Assembly: GCA_036571765.1 (NCBI GenBank)
Contig: BROE01000020.1
Location: 6,375,100 to 6,439,099 of the forward strand
Direction of reading: 5' to 3'
From: Plecoglossus altivelis
Taxonomy: Eukaryota; Chordata; Actinopteri; Osmeriformes; Plecoglossidae
Length of the DNA: 64,000 nt
The notes under the pieces were generated by a model. It searched no databases, had not been told where the DNA came from, and saw only the letters and a program-made list of their open reading frames with translations. Made by a program: the position numbers and the translations under genes. Position 1 is the first letter of the stretch; each line of letters opens with the position of its first letter. This document shows, in pieces, positions 50,501 through 62,319 of this stretch.

Positions 50501-53500
50501 CATTGAGCACTTTTGTAGTTAATGACACAGTCTCCACCCAATGACCTTGAATTTAACGCTTAATGTCAGCAGGCTTTGCTTCTCGTGGGCCGAATGGTGT
50601 TAATTTCCAGAGGGACAAAAGCAAATACAAGATTGAAAAACCAGGAACCCACTTAGATTTGAAGGTCTAAGCCCAACAGCATGCAAGCATTTATTTCGCT
50701 TTTAGAGCCTATTTGAGTTGAAAGCCCGTTTGTGTAGCCACTCCTACGATGTGTCATTCACATACAAGGAGGGTAGGGCACAGCAGGTAACACACCTTAT
50801 TAAGTGGGCATGTCCGCCTCGGAGCAAAAAGGCCATGCCGTCACAAAGACGCCTGCCCATGTGACTAACTGTTCTCAAAACCTCCTGAACAGCTCTAAAA
50901 ATAAACAAAGACTCTGTTTACACAACACAGGGCTAGCACACCGAATCTTGGCACATGCCCTTCACGAGATAAGGTGGGAAGCACAGCAGACCACATTAGC
51001 ACATCTTTGATCTGCATTCTCAACAGTTAATTACACTCCCATTAAGTCAAATCAAGATTACGCTTCTATCACCAATTCTTTCCTGTGTCAGACAAGGCTA
51101 ATGTCAACAAGTACTTGTTCAGTTTACATTGAAAGTCACAAGGTGCACAGTGCCATAATTCCTATAACTTAAGGCGGTCCACTTGGAATTGTGTGATCGC
51201 TATCAAGAAACAAGCTTACGTGATCAAAACCAACAGTGAAAACGTGTTTCAATGGCAAGCACATGGTGACTGATCTTAGAGCCTTAATTACAGGTGTAGA
51301 AATGTACATTTCATGACAGTGCCATGGGTGGGGCATTGCCTGTAGCTTAGCACCCCATTTGATTTCTGTCTATGTCTTTACTTTACATGACTCACTGAGT
51401 TCCATCCCAGATGATAGTCAGAGTGTTCCAACCCCTCACACCAGGGTGTGCCTCATTCAACACATTCCAGAAACAAAATCACAATAACACACCCCATTCT
51501 TTGGTGTTCAGGATTCTCAGAAACAGCCTGAACATCTCCGCGTTGAGTAGTAGTCAGAGGAACATATAGATGCAGATGCTACAGGTGAGCTGCTTAGAAG
51601 TAACATTCTAGATGTCACAAGGTCAATCAAGGTGTCTCTCCCAGGATAACTGTTTCAGTGTACCTAACGTCTGAACCATAGTGAAGTCCATGGTGAAGTT
51701 CATACAAAAGTTATTTCGTTGAATGTACTTACTTGAACAATAAAATCCTAAAAATGAGACAATGTATTGACTGCTTTCTCTTTAGGTGAACTTCAAAGAG
51801 CTAATCACTAAATGTTTACTTGACAACAAACTTTCGGTTGGAAATTATATTGGAATAGCTGAGTCTTACCGCAAAGTGCTTCACAGCCTGGAGCCTAAGA
51901 CACAGACCTTGGAGCTCCTGAGTCTAGGAATGCGCCTGATGAATCTAACAGAGCCTCCACAATTATACCGGTCTGAAACAAAAAAACAAGACATGTCAGC
52001 CTTTGTCAGTAAGTTTAGCGAGTGCTAGACCTATCACCAACCCCTTCCATAGGACCTGAACCACCGCATTACCGAACCGGATGCACACAACCAACTTGAC
52101 AAGAAACACATGCTACTCAAGGCACCAGCACTACACCAGTTCTCCACTGTGAAGCCATCTTCTGCTGTGAAATAGTGGAGACATATTCTCTTGATAACTA
52201 GCTTGCACAGTGCTAACAGCTGACAGGTAAAGATCTTGAAGCTGGATGTTAGTTCCCACGAGGTTAAACACGAACCATCCGTGTACGCACGGACTGTGTG
52301 TCAGTTGCCAAATCCACTCATGCTGTAAAATCAGTCAGATGCCCACACTGCACCTTTCTGCAGGGTAATCTGCTGTCTGGCTGGATTTACACAAACCAAG
52401 CACAAACATGATCCTCCGCACTTGAATNNNNNNNNNNNNNNNNNNNNNNNNNNNNNNNNNNNNNNNNNNNNNNNNNNNNNNNNNNNNNNNNNNNNNNNNN
52501 NNNNNNNNNNNNNNNNNNNNNNNNNNNNNNNNNNNNNNNNNNNNNNNNNNNNNNNNNNNNNNNNNNNNNNNNNNNNNNNNNNNNNNNNNNNNNNNNNNNN
52601 NNNNNNNNNNNNNNNNNNNNNNNNNNNNNNNNNNNNNNNNNNNNNNNNNNNNNNNNNNNNNNNNNNNNNNNNNNNNNNNNNNNNNNNNNNNNNNNNNNNN
52701 NNNNNNNNNNNNNNNNNNNNNNNNNNNNNNNNNNNNNNNNNNNNNNNNNNNNNNNNNNNNNNNNNNNNNNNNNNNNNNNNNNNNNNNNNNNNNNNNNNNN
52801 NNNNNNNNNNNNNNNNNNNNNNNNNNNNNNNNNNNNNNNNNNNNNNNNNNNNNNNNNNNNNNNNNNNNNNNNNNNNNNNNNNNNNNNNNNNNNNNNNCAC
52901 ATGCACTTTCTCAAGGGTAATTCTTTGGTTGTTTAACAAAGGAACATTTGCACTTGAATAACAAATCCTCTAGTGTGCTTAGTACTTCTGTTCCACCCCT
53001 CTACTGAAGTTGAGTCGGAAGAACAGCAGGCTGGTGTTCACTTCATCCATGAAACAAATGTTGCAGCATGCATCAACCAAATTGGATAGTAATCCAATGA
53101 TCTTGATGGGTAAAAGTTTAGAGATATAAAGCCACGTTTGAATACCACCTCAAGTATGTCAGCCAACCAGGTTAAATGACCAGTTGAACTGCATGTCAAA
53201 GAGTATTTCCCTGTGATCATATCATAGACATGTCATTATTTTCCCGATTTGATTGGAAATGTTACACTGAAATTAAACAGAAAGAAAGATAAAGATTATT
53301 CTGACTACATGGCCTGTCTGTCAATCTTGTCGCACCAGCCTCTAAACACATACTGATTGGATTTAGTGGGAAATGTGGAACAGGTCTGGATTGAACAGGC
53401 GAAACGCACTTGCGATGCCTCTCAGCACCGTTGATAATTGCCATGTTTATGTTGAGGATGACTGACTGATGCATAAATGTTATGCATATTATGATTGAGA

Positions 53501-54152
53501 TGTGTTTTCGTTCGTGCACCTTACTGATTTCCATAAACCAACGCCTTCGAATCCTATTTGCGCAGCAAATAATTTCCCTGTTGTTGTCTGCGGTTCACAA
53601 ATGCAATGACCAACTTAAAACCGAAGTTCATCCAATATAGTACGTTTATAATTTGATCTGGCCCGTTTTTGAGACACCAAGCATACAGACCTTTGACCAA
53701 AATCTAAATAAAAGAACCGTAAGGATGCAATGAAATACTAATTATGACATCTCCAAAAAATAAAGCAACATCACACCAAGTCATTGCAACAACAAAAAAA
53801 ACCCCACTAAGATAAATAAGAACACCGTATCTATTATTATGTTAAGATACTGCCACATATTCGTCCTAATTCATTGGCAAAGGTTCCACTTAAAAATAGT
53901 GAGGTACAGTTAACAGGATTACCATAGCTGGATTACAAACTCTTGTGGAAAAACTATTAATAATCGGTCAATCATCTTCAAGTGCAAAGGTCGGTCGGGA
54001 GAGAAACTGGAAATTGGGAAACGAAAGCTGTACTATAGCTCTTCTCGACATACCTGAATGCCACACTTACCAATCTCTTGATTAAGTTGAACCTTAGAGT
54101 CGAAGAGTGATGTTTTCTTTCGCCCCAAGAAATTCAGTGATCCCTTTTTCAT
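47525..54152 (-). CDS. c6orf132: C6orf132 homolog, long proline-rich protein
   Basis: Minus strand. Exon 1 is 54071-54152 (MKKGSLNFLGRKKTSLFDSK). A middle exon at 50257-50347 encodes AVPTPKVPDLPPFGG. The large exon 47814-49833 encodes about 670 residues rich in PPPP, KPPS and SP motifs, and the last exon 47525-47624 encodes GMTFTVRPGTKQPI and ends in SKGDSS. Several short motifs shared with human C6orf132 identify it: AVPTPxVPD, VNG, SPMALLxAAxQR, PNSFTVxP, PPPPEFxN and the terminal TFTVRPGT. The protein is predicted disordered and its function is unknown. Reading-frame phase requires at least one more exon between exons 1 and 3 that I cannot find; the N run at 52428-52897 lies there. Human C6orf132 is a neighbour of GUCA1A, as here. 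Confidence 0.88.
52428..52897. other. Assembly gap (470 N) in C6orf132 intron region
   Basis: A run of N between exons 1 and 3 of the C6orf132 homolog. Exon 1 ends in phase 1 and the exon at 50347 begins in phase 0, so a missing exon of length 2 modulo 3 is expected and may be in this gap. Confidence 0.99.
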
Positions 54153-56100
54153 GATTTTCTTGTTCAAATGTTATATTCCAGAAGATTAGACGAGTTAACA
54201 CATGGTAAGGATCGGTATACTTGAGCCAAGAGTCAACGGACTTTCAATCTTGTAGAACCATTCGGTTTGCTTTACAACTGATGTATAGCGCAATGTACTA
54301 CAGATTTGATACTGAATTGGTGAAAACTTCGAGGGAAATAGAAAATGGCACCTGTCTCCGCCTACTGCCCCGATCTCCTTGCCTTCCCCTTTGTACGTTG
54401 ACAGGTGAGGCAGAAAGAACGCTATCACTCCCAGAACCGGCCCGCCAGTGAGAACACACGCCTTCCACCATGACTAAAACATTCCAATAACATTCACACG
54501 CATCCAAGCAACGAATTGTTCTCGCTGCCTTCCTCTTGGTGCATCTCCAAGAATTTGTGAAAGTTTCATTGTATTCGGTCCCATTTACAACTGTTTTTGA
54601 AAGGCTTTCTTTCGGACTTTCTAAGAATAGTAACAGCATATGGAGGGTGGTAAAAAATCTTTACCGCAGACCTAAATGTTAATAATTTATCCCCAAACCT
54701 AGACACTGCTTCATGCAATGAAATGTCTGTCAACTACCTGTGTTCATGATTGAGTTTGCTTTCTTGTATAGGTCTAAATTGTCATCGATAATCATTATTG
54801 TATTATTGTAAAGTGCTGAATCAAAGTAGATCCTATTATGATGACAATGAGATCCTGTAGTGCCTAGTAACCGCTGAAACAACCTCCGCCCCCTCATCAC
54901 TCCGCTGGAGTTAATCCCAAGACTTTGGTATAATTATTATCTGCATCAATGATATTACCAAAGAAGGTAACATGACTCGAGTAAGCAGGTTAATGCAAAG
55001 ATAAGATGAGAGGCAGTTCTAAAGAGGATTTTGAATGCTCTCACTTGGTGGGTTGACTATATATATACATCAATAGACAATGCCAGACAGGTCAAAACAG
55101 TGTCTGCAATATATGAAATAGTTTCTACGTTCCTCTGGGTCACTCATTGATTAAAATCTACTGAAATGTTTTCATGTGAACAGGTTTAACGCCATTTCAG
55201 GTGTGTGCACCACAAAAACACCAGATCATTGTCCTGACAAGTGAGATCCTTGGAGTTACAGTGTATTTGATCCTACGGCATATCTCCATGGTTATGTTGG
55301 AGGCCAGAACTTGACTTGTCCATCCTGTTTTACGTCCTCAGCACTGAGGCATCATGTCTTACATTGATATGTTTAGAATGTGCAGGCAGGCATGCATCAA
55401 GGAAGCTATCGCAGGTATCAAAAATGTATCGAAACGCACATACTTTGCTAGAGCACATAGATGTTGATGATTGATCGATGGCTAGCGATCATATCAGTTT
55501 TCCCCGTGTTCTGAGTTTTCGAGTGAGGACATTTTTTATATTGTCGAACCTGTTTGACTGAAACTACATAAATTTCATACGTCAAATAACTGTAATGTAT
55601 ATAACTTCTCTGTTTAGGTTTGATGTTTTGAAGCGTGACAAAGTGTGTTTGTGTTGCGTATTGAACACTGCAGACAGTGTGGTCACCTTTGGCAAACATC
55701 TGTATTAGTTCTGTGGGGCTTCTCCTTTCTTGATTAATTTCTTGATATGAATCATACCTACTTGGATCACTCTAGTCATGGAAATAATCTTGGACAAAAA
55801 AAATGCATTCACATCAAAATGAAAAGCAAACTAAGAATCTTAATAGAAGGGAATCCACATAAATACACAACCAGAATTTATGAAGTAATTTTGGTGATGA
55901 CACGCAGGCATGATCAGTGCATTGTGACATCATAGTACCAACATCTGTGAAGGACAGCTGAGACAGTGCTTGTGAAATCTCACTAGCAGGGAGCACCACC
56001 AGGAGGCAGACTGAGGGAAAAGAAAGTTGAGGCCAGGCAACCCGATCATCGCCGTCATCTCTGCTCAAGTGTGGTCGCCCAGCAGCCTTGAAGCCAGCCT
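54153..56100. other. Divergent intergenic region, no gene seen
   Basis: Between the start of the C6orf132 homolog (-) and the small gene at 56101 (+). It is AT-rich with several TATATA-like stretches (about 55058-55067). No exon, RNA gene or repeat family is supported. Confidence 0.5.
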
Positions 56101-56852
56101 ATGGAGATCACCTCAGATCAAGCGGCCTTAAGACGCTTGCAGGTAACAGCTCTGTCAAAGTGTACTTAAGGTGAATCTGGGGTAAGCTGCCAGGGGCTGA
56201 GCAGGAAGATTACAGCTAGAGTGAGGAGGGGCTTGCTCAAGGGAGATTTGTGGGGGAGTCAGCAAGACTGCAGACCACAGGAGTTGATGAACCACAACTT
56301 AGAACAAAACTATCAGGGATTTGAACTTGTGGCAACAGTAGTCTGGCAACATTTAGGCATCCTGAAAACACAAAAAAACACAAATCTGGTGTCAGCTTCA
56401 CATCTTATGTTGATGTTATTGCTATTTTGAAGTCCCAGATTACCCTTAACCTACATGCACATTAGGTCATACAGTGAGTAGTGCAGAATGTTTTTTATTC
56501 AAGTTTAGCCATTGGGTCCCTCCAGATCAGGACCAACCCACTGAGGACCCTGGTTCCAGTCAACGCCAGCAGGAACAAAGTGGTGGATCGAAACATTGAC
56601 CTCCTGGTGTTCTCCTGGAAGCAGCAGCAGTGTGGCAGGATCCTTCTGCCCCCCATAACGCACCCCACCACCCCCACCAACACCCCCCTGCCAGCTAGGC
56701 CCCTGCCTGCGTTGAACATGGGTTCCAACTCCCTGATTCCTTTCTACACGGTGGTGAAGCCTACCTGTGGCTTCCGCTTTTCCTGGGAGGCTGACCACAA
56801 GCACTGCCATTTTGGCATCCCCTCCAGCGATCCAGTCATGTGGAGGCGCTAG
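56101..56852 (+). CDS. Small two-exon gene, probable guca1anb homolog (122 aa)
   Basis: Exon 1 56101-56142 (MEITSDQAALRRLQ, GT donor) joins in frame to exon 2 56526-56852, giving 122 aa that end DPVMWRR. Both splice sites are canonical and an AATAAA follows at 56898. The protein has a threonine/proline-rich middle and cysteines in VVKPTCGFRFSW and HKHCHFG. I recognise no domain. It lies directly upstream of guca1a and beyond C6orf132, the position of human GUCA1ANB (GUCA1A neighbour), so it is most likely that gene. The name rests on position only. Confidence 0.62.
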
Positions 56853-56897
56853 GGGCACAGAGATTGACGTCCTAATCCATATGTGGCATTGTTTCCC

Positions 56898-56903
56898 AAT
56901 AAA
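56898..56903 (+). terminator. Polyadenylation signal of the small gene upstream of guca1a
   Basis: AATAAA within TTTCCCAATAAACAAACATC, 46 bases after the stop. Confidence 0.65.
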
Positions 56904-57194
56904 CAAACATCTTTGGCCCGCAAGACAACTATTGAAGTGAAGACATGTGCTTTTTTATCTTTTAGGAAGTCGCTATAACAATGGATTCTTTTTTTGAAAC
57001 ACAAACGGAACATGTTTTTATACGCGTGCTCGTGTTAGTTAAGGTTGCTATGTGAAGTACATATCAGATATATCAGATTTGTTTTCTCGACCCCTTCAGC
57101 GCTGCTATTAAAGGTGCATGATGTAAACGTGTTGTGTTTCACGTCACAAGGCAGTGTGTGAAGACTACGTGATCATCTGTTTGTCGTCAGTGGG

Positions 57195-57300
57195 GGAGAC
57201 GGTGCAGTTCAGTGATTAAAGCTTTCGACTGCAGATCAGGAGGTCACAGATTCGATTCCTCCCCCTAGATGGCTTTGGATAAAAGCCTTTGATAAAGTAA
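57195..57300 (+). mobile_element. tRNA-derived SINE fragment
   Basis: GGTGCAGTTCAGTGATTAAA at 57201 resembles a tRNA A box region and AGATTCGATTCC at 57248-57259 a B box, about 35 bases apart. It then runs into GGCTTTGGATAAAAGCCTTT, the conserved tail of a widespread fish tRNA-SINE. It lies about 450 bases upstream of the guca1a start codon. It is not a functional tRNA: there is no acceptor stem or CCA-side pairing. Confidence 0.65.
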
Positions 57301-57512
57301 GACATTACGATCAAATACCATTACAGTGTGCTGTAGGGCACAAAATTATAAAACAAATTCTAGATAAAATAGACCTACTCCTACTTCTGAAATGACATGA
57401 AGTGGCATATATTTATGGTATCTACACGCTGTGCCACCAGCGTAAGCCTTCGTTAAAAGATTGCATGGAGGGTCCCTATTATAACTCCAGTGAACCGCTC
57501 GCAGGCCTAAAT

Positions 57513-57518
57513 GGATTA
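57513..57518 (-). promoter_or_regulatory. Possible CRX/OTX site upstream of guca1a
   Basis: GGATTA (TAATCC on the minus strand) 227 bases before the guca1a ATG, with two ATTGG boxes at about 57547 and 57561. Photoreceptor genes commonly carry CRX sites here, but a six-base match is weak evidence. Confidence 0.25.
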
Positions 57519-57744
57519 TCGAACGTCACAGGCGGATCGTGTTCTGATTGGCCTACTTTATTGGTCCCTGCTTTGAGGATTCATCTGTTAGCAAGACACT
57601 TTGTCAGTTGTTATGATTGTTTTCCATGGATATGTTAGCACGGTGAAGCTCTGCAGCCTGGCACTGTTGTGTCAACATCAACGTTTTTGTAATTTTATTC
57701 TTTTTATGTATTAGTTTGCATTGTGGGCGCCAGAAAGTTGGAAG

Positions 57745-60092
57745 ATGGGGAATAGTAACGTTTCTGTGGAGGAACTGAGCGCCTGCGAGAGTCATCAGTG
57801 GTACAGGAAATTTATGACCGAGTGTCCATCCGGTCAACTCACCTATTACGAATTCAAACAATTCTTTGGCTTGAAAAACTTATCACCCCGTTCGGATGCG
57901 TATGTTCAGACCATGTTTACAACATTTGACATGAATGACGTGAGTACCTTTTTCATTGTTCCAGATATAGAAATGTCAGAGTTCTACGCGTAAAAAAAGC
58001 AATGGATATATTATTGGCGCCATCACTGTGTATGTAGTGTGCTGTGTCTTTTTATTTATGCTGTATGCTGATGTTCTTCCTCGGGTTCATCTGAGGCTCA
58101 ACGACTTCAAAGTTTTGAGCCTACGCACGACGTCACTATGACAGACGTGCAGACGTGGAGATGGGGTCATCCTTTTGCGTTTACTGTTAAAGATCGTGGG
58201 TGTTGTAATTGGATGTTCTGAAATCCCAAAACTCGGATTAGCTGGGTATGAAATCCGTTTGACAATAACTGCAAGGGGCAGCCCTATGAAAAGGACCAGT
58301 TCAACATTGCTTCAGTGCACTTGAATAACAACAACAGAATCATATTCTTTTCAATATTTGTCATTCTCTGCTTACGTTTATAACTTCAAACCAAATAGGT
58401 GTTGCAATCATAACCAACATGCATACTTTGTCAGCAGGTATAAGTGTATCTATAAATCTGTATATGGTGGGTGCATTCAGACAGTATACCATTTTAGGCA
58501 CTGATGATATAATCCATTTGGATGAACATATTCTATTGTATAAAATAAGATGGATGCCCTTTCAGGTGTTAACCCAATTTGTGCAATTGAACTCCTCACC
58601 TGCAAGCAAGACTAGAAACAGACCTGCCTCACATTGCAGCATAGATGTAGCATGCATAATTTATAGCTATCGATTCAATTCATTGTTTCAGACCAACAAT
58701 ATCTGTGCTACTTCAATCCGTCTCCGGTTCACTCATTTCAGGAGGACTCAGAGAGGAATGATCCCTCCCATATTTAGACCAGAGACTCTGTGCTAAACCA
58801 ACTCAGGAGGAAGTCAGATATAAGGACTTGGCTCAGCAAAGCCAAACGGAGCTAAATGGAGACGTTAAGATGAGCCTGACAGTGGCTTAACACGTAAATA
58901 TTGACATGGAGCTCATTGAGCCCCGATGCTATTTAAGCCCTGGATTGTGCTACAAGTGGCAAACAAAATAAGCACGCCAAGGCATTTAGATGGGGCAAGT
59001 CACCTTATAAAGCAGAGGGACCCGTAGATGTGATGATCTCCAGCTAATGATAAGGCATTTCCACCACACCTATAGAGTCTCCAACAGGCCAGGTTAAAAA
59101 GGTGTCCAGTAGAATCCATCCAGTAGTGGACCAGATGTAACCCATGACCCTGCTTATGTCCAGGCCCAGGCCAAGCCATCACACCCTCCAGGAGGGTGCA
59201 GCAGCGTCCAAGAGTAGACACCGTCCTGATCGCCAGCTGTAATCTTGATCCTGTCGCTGATACGCGTCCTTGTAAACACAGTGTCGTTGTGTGTGTTCTT
59301 CAGGATGGTTACATTGACTTCATGGAGTACGTGGCGGCACTCAGTCTGGTGATGAAGGGAGGCGTGCAGCAGAAGCTGCGCTGGTACTTCAAGCTGTACG
59401 ATGTGAATGGGAGCGGCTGCATTGACCGAGATGAGTTGCTCATTATCATCAAGGTGAGAATCACTGGCATGATAAAACCCAATCCTGTGAGTTATCTCAC
59501 AAGAGGCCTTCAGATTAGATTGGATCAGAATTCCAACGTACCTGTACTTGTCTTTGTTTACAAATAGCTGATAGGCTTGATTGTGTGTAATCATAGGTCC
59601 TGTCCTAAACGTAACACTTTAGGTTAATTGGTCCTACATCCTAGTGTAGATCTGTAGGCGTGTATTGTTAACATGAGGGCAAAGTGGGTCCAGTGATACA
59701 ACATTCTGGAATGACATGACACCTACAGGCTGCAAGGTGTACTTGCACTTTCAGGCTTGGGTTTCACCATCCCTAACTTAACTGTTGGTGTGAAGGCATG
59801 TAATGATAATGATATTAAAATAATTTGCACAAAATAATAGATTTACTAGGTAATTATTCATGTGTAGCTGCATATACTGAATAAGTAATTTTCCAACAAA
59901 GGTCTAATTCTTACTTATTCTTTTTTAAACCAGTCTGTTCGGGCCATCAACGGACACCAAGAGCAGGAACTGTCAGCGGAGGACTTCACCAACATGGTCT
60001 TCGACAAGATTGACGTTAATGGGGATGGTGAGATTTGGCCCATTTTTTTCGTGGTGTCATTTTTAATAGATGTCAGTACAGTCCATTTATAA

Positions 60093-60142
<50 letters not shown>

Positions 60143-60292
60143 GTGTGCGTGTGTGCGTGTGCAACAGGCCAGCTGTCCATGGAAGAGTTCATGGAGGGAA
60201 TACAGGGTGACGAGATGCTGCTCAGGACACTGACCGAGAGCTTGGATCTCACGCAGATCGTCCAGAAGATTCGGGGAGAACTGAACAGTTAA
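57745..60292 (+). CDS. guca1a: Guanylate cyclase activating protein (GCAP1-type)
   Basis: Four exons, 57745-57939, 59304-59453, 59934-60027 and 60168-60292, encode 187 aa. The start MGNSNVS is an N-myristoylation signal. EF-hand 1 is degenerate, with ECPSGQ where calcium ligands would be, as in all GCAPs. EF2 (DMNDDGYIDFME), EF3 (DVNGSGCIDRDE) and EF4 (DVNGDGQLSMEE) are complete. YVAALSLVMKG and LRWYFKLYDV are diagnostic of the family. The protein sits on photoreceptor membranes and switches retinal guanylate cyclase on when calcium falls after light. Synteny with C6orf132 and the small upstream gene supports guca1a. Fish have several GCAP paralogs, so the subtype is less sure than the family. 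Intron 3 ends in a TG repeat at the acceptor. Confidence 0.93.
60094..60164. repeat. (GT)n microsatellite at a guca1a 3' splice site
   Basis: About 35 GT units, with GC interruptions near the right end, run up to GCAACAG at the acceptor of exon 4 (60168). No ordinary pyrimidine tract separates the repeat from the splice site. Confidence 0.93.
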
Positions 60293-61690
60293 ATGCTGTA
60301 AACTACAAATTGAACAACCGTGCCAAATAAGCAAGTGTAGACAGCATTGAAATACAGGGACACTGATGTGGGATCAGCAGCTGGATCAACAGAAACTGGA
60401 CCAGGTCACTGCAATACAAAGGGGACTTGGAAGGGGATTTTCACTCTGTAGGATCAATATTGGTAGTGCAAATATTTTCCAATATTATCATAATAGCTTT
60501 GAGTGAAGTGCTAGCTCTAGTCCCTGCAGTCAGTTGTGATGCTTTAAAGCACATCCATATATGTTTTAAGTGCACTTAATCTTTTTTTTAATGTTCTTCA
60601 GAAATGTTGATTTATTATATGCTTGATGAATTAAAATGATTTCAATGGTCTTTGTACTGTGTACTACAACATCATTACTTAGCATTGGAGCACTTTGTAG
60701 GTGTAATGGCCTAAATGTAAATGATCTGAATATTACAGGATATTTTATATCAGGCTTTGACCCATGATGTCTCTTTATTTAAAATACAACTTTGAACCTG
60801 TTTTAAGACTGGAGAAATGAATGTACCAAAGTAAAATAACTAGATGTTAACATTTCAGTGTTTTGCAAAAGATGATATGTAAACAGTACAGTACAGTGAA
60901 ATAAAACTAAGAATCAAACTATGACACATTTTTTGTCATAATTTGAGTGGTAATAACAATGAGTGGTAATTAATCATAAACTGGACAGACAGAAAAACGT
61001 TCGCACACACACAGAGTAATCTTAGATCTTAACTGAAACTGGGAACTCTACGGTTGTCAACGTGAGACTGTGTCTGTCAACAGAGAGGACAAATATGTGA
61101 CAACTTTGCAAGTGGCACGGTGTTGCAATATTAATGTTCTTTTCTCGGTAATCGGCAATGTAAACATCAACAACTGTAAAACTGTATATTCATCTGTACA
61201 AATAAAGGGAATGCTGTGTACTCCAGGTATCCTATAAATGTAGTGAATTATCGCATTGAGGAAAATATTTAATTCTATATTTAAATAGTGTATTAACAAT
61301 ATGTGCTATTTTAAAGCTATTGTGTTAACTGTCAGTATAGCAGTGTAGCTAGACCATAAGAAACTAGATTTATTTGTGTTGATATAATTTATTTCGTGTA
61401 AGCTGAGAACGTTTGTCTACAATGACTCATTTGGTTACACAGATGATTCGGTTCTTTGTAAATGTACGGAAATGTGTGATGAAAGGTGCGCCAGACTGAA
61501 ACGTATGACGTCATGATGTTACCTGAGTTTCGGTGAAGGAAAGGGGAGGCCGATTTGACCATAGGTTAACTATCTGCATTGTATCACAGCTGAATATCTG
61601 CTGTGATTTTTTTCAGTCATTCTGAAGAATAATTAACTTTTTACAAACATTTGGCTTTTTAAGATTTAAGTTCCACCAAGTCGTGGTCTG
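60293..61690. other. guca1a 3' UTR and intergenic region
   Basis: No coding exon is seen. AATAAA at about 60899 may end a long guca1a 3' UTR, and ATTAAA at 60631 is an alternative. The rest is AT-rich. The right part forms the irf6 upstream region. Confidence 0.5.
61506..61513. promoter_or_regulatory. CRE palindrome upstream of irf6
   Basis: TGACGTCA, the full cAMP-response element, about 220 bases before a putative non-coding exon of irf6 that ends at the donor CTGCAG/GTAGGT near 61729. Function is inferred from the motif alone. Confidence 0.4.
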
Positions 61691-62319
61691 ATAAAAGGTG
61701 CGTACTTCCTGGTCAACTTCGTCTGCAGGTAGGTTTCGATATAGTTTATTGTTTGTTTTTAGTCTTTCAGAATTTCGCTGTATGTTAGATTGGTGAAGTA
61801 TAGCTCTTGACGTGTAACTGCGTTAACACTTCGCGTTTTTACGGCTCACGTTTTACCGAATGTCATCTAGTTTTTTTCCGCTTCCCTCAGTACCCCCCCT
61901 CCTCCCACACGTGATATTAGACTGGTTGGGAATATTGTTGTTGGATTGGAAGTTTTGTACGTATTGAAATCGTTAACGAATACCGCAGTAGATGTGCTGT
62001 TCTTTCGACAGCTCCAGGTGCCAAATATTAGGAAAACACTACTGGTACAAGTATTGGAAGCGAAAGAAATCGACCGACTATGCTATATCTACTGACTTAA
62101 AGTTAAAAACCTACTCCATGTGTTGGTTACTCCTAAGAGTTCAATCTGTTTTGAAGCTAGAGTACTTCCCTCGATCTTGATGCGAACAATGTCCGACGAA
62201 CCCACCTCTGTGATCTTAAAGTCCTTATGTGTTTACTGTTAAATGGCCCTCTGTTTAATGATACCATGCGCAGAGTGCCATATTTCCCCCCACATTTCTC
62301 CTCTCTCCTGGCACTAAGG

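Noticed and set aside
51786..52028. 80-residue open frame on the + strand after a pyrimidine tract and AG
   Set aside because: No donor, no neighbouring exon, no recognisable family; it lies in an intron of the minus-strand C6orf132 homolog.
57195..57300. tRNA gene
   Set aside because: A- and B-box-like motifs are present but there are no acceptor or anticodon stems; the tail is that of a SINE.
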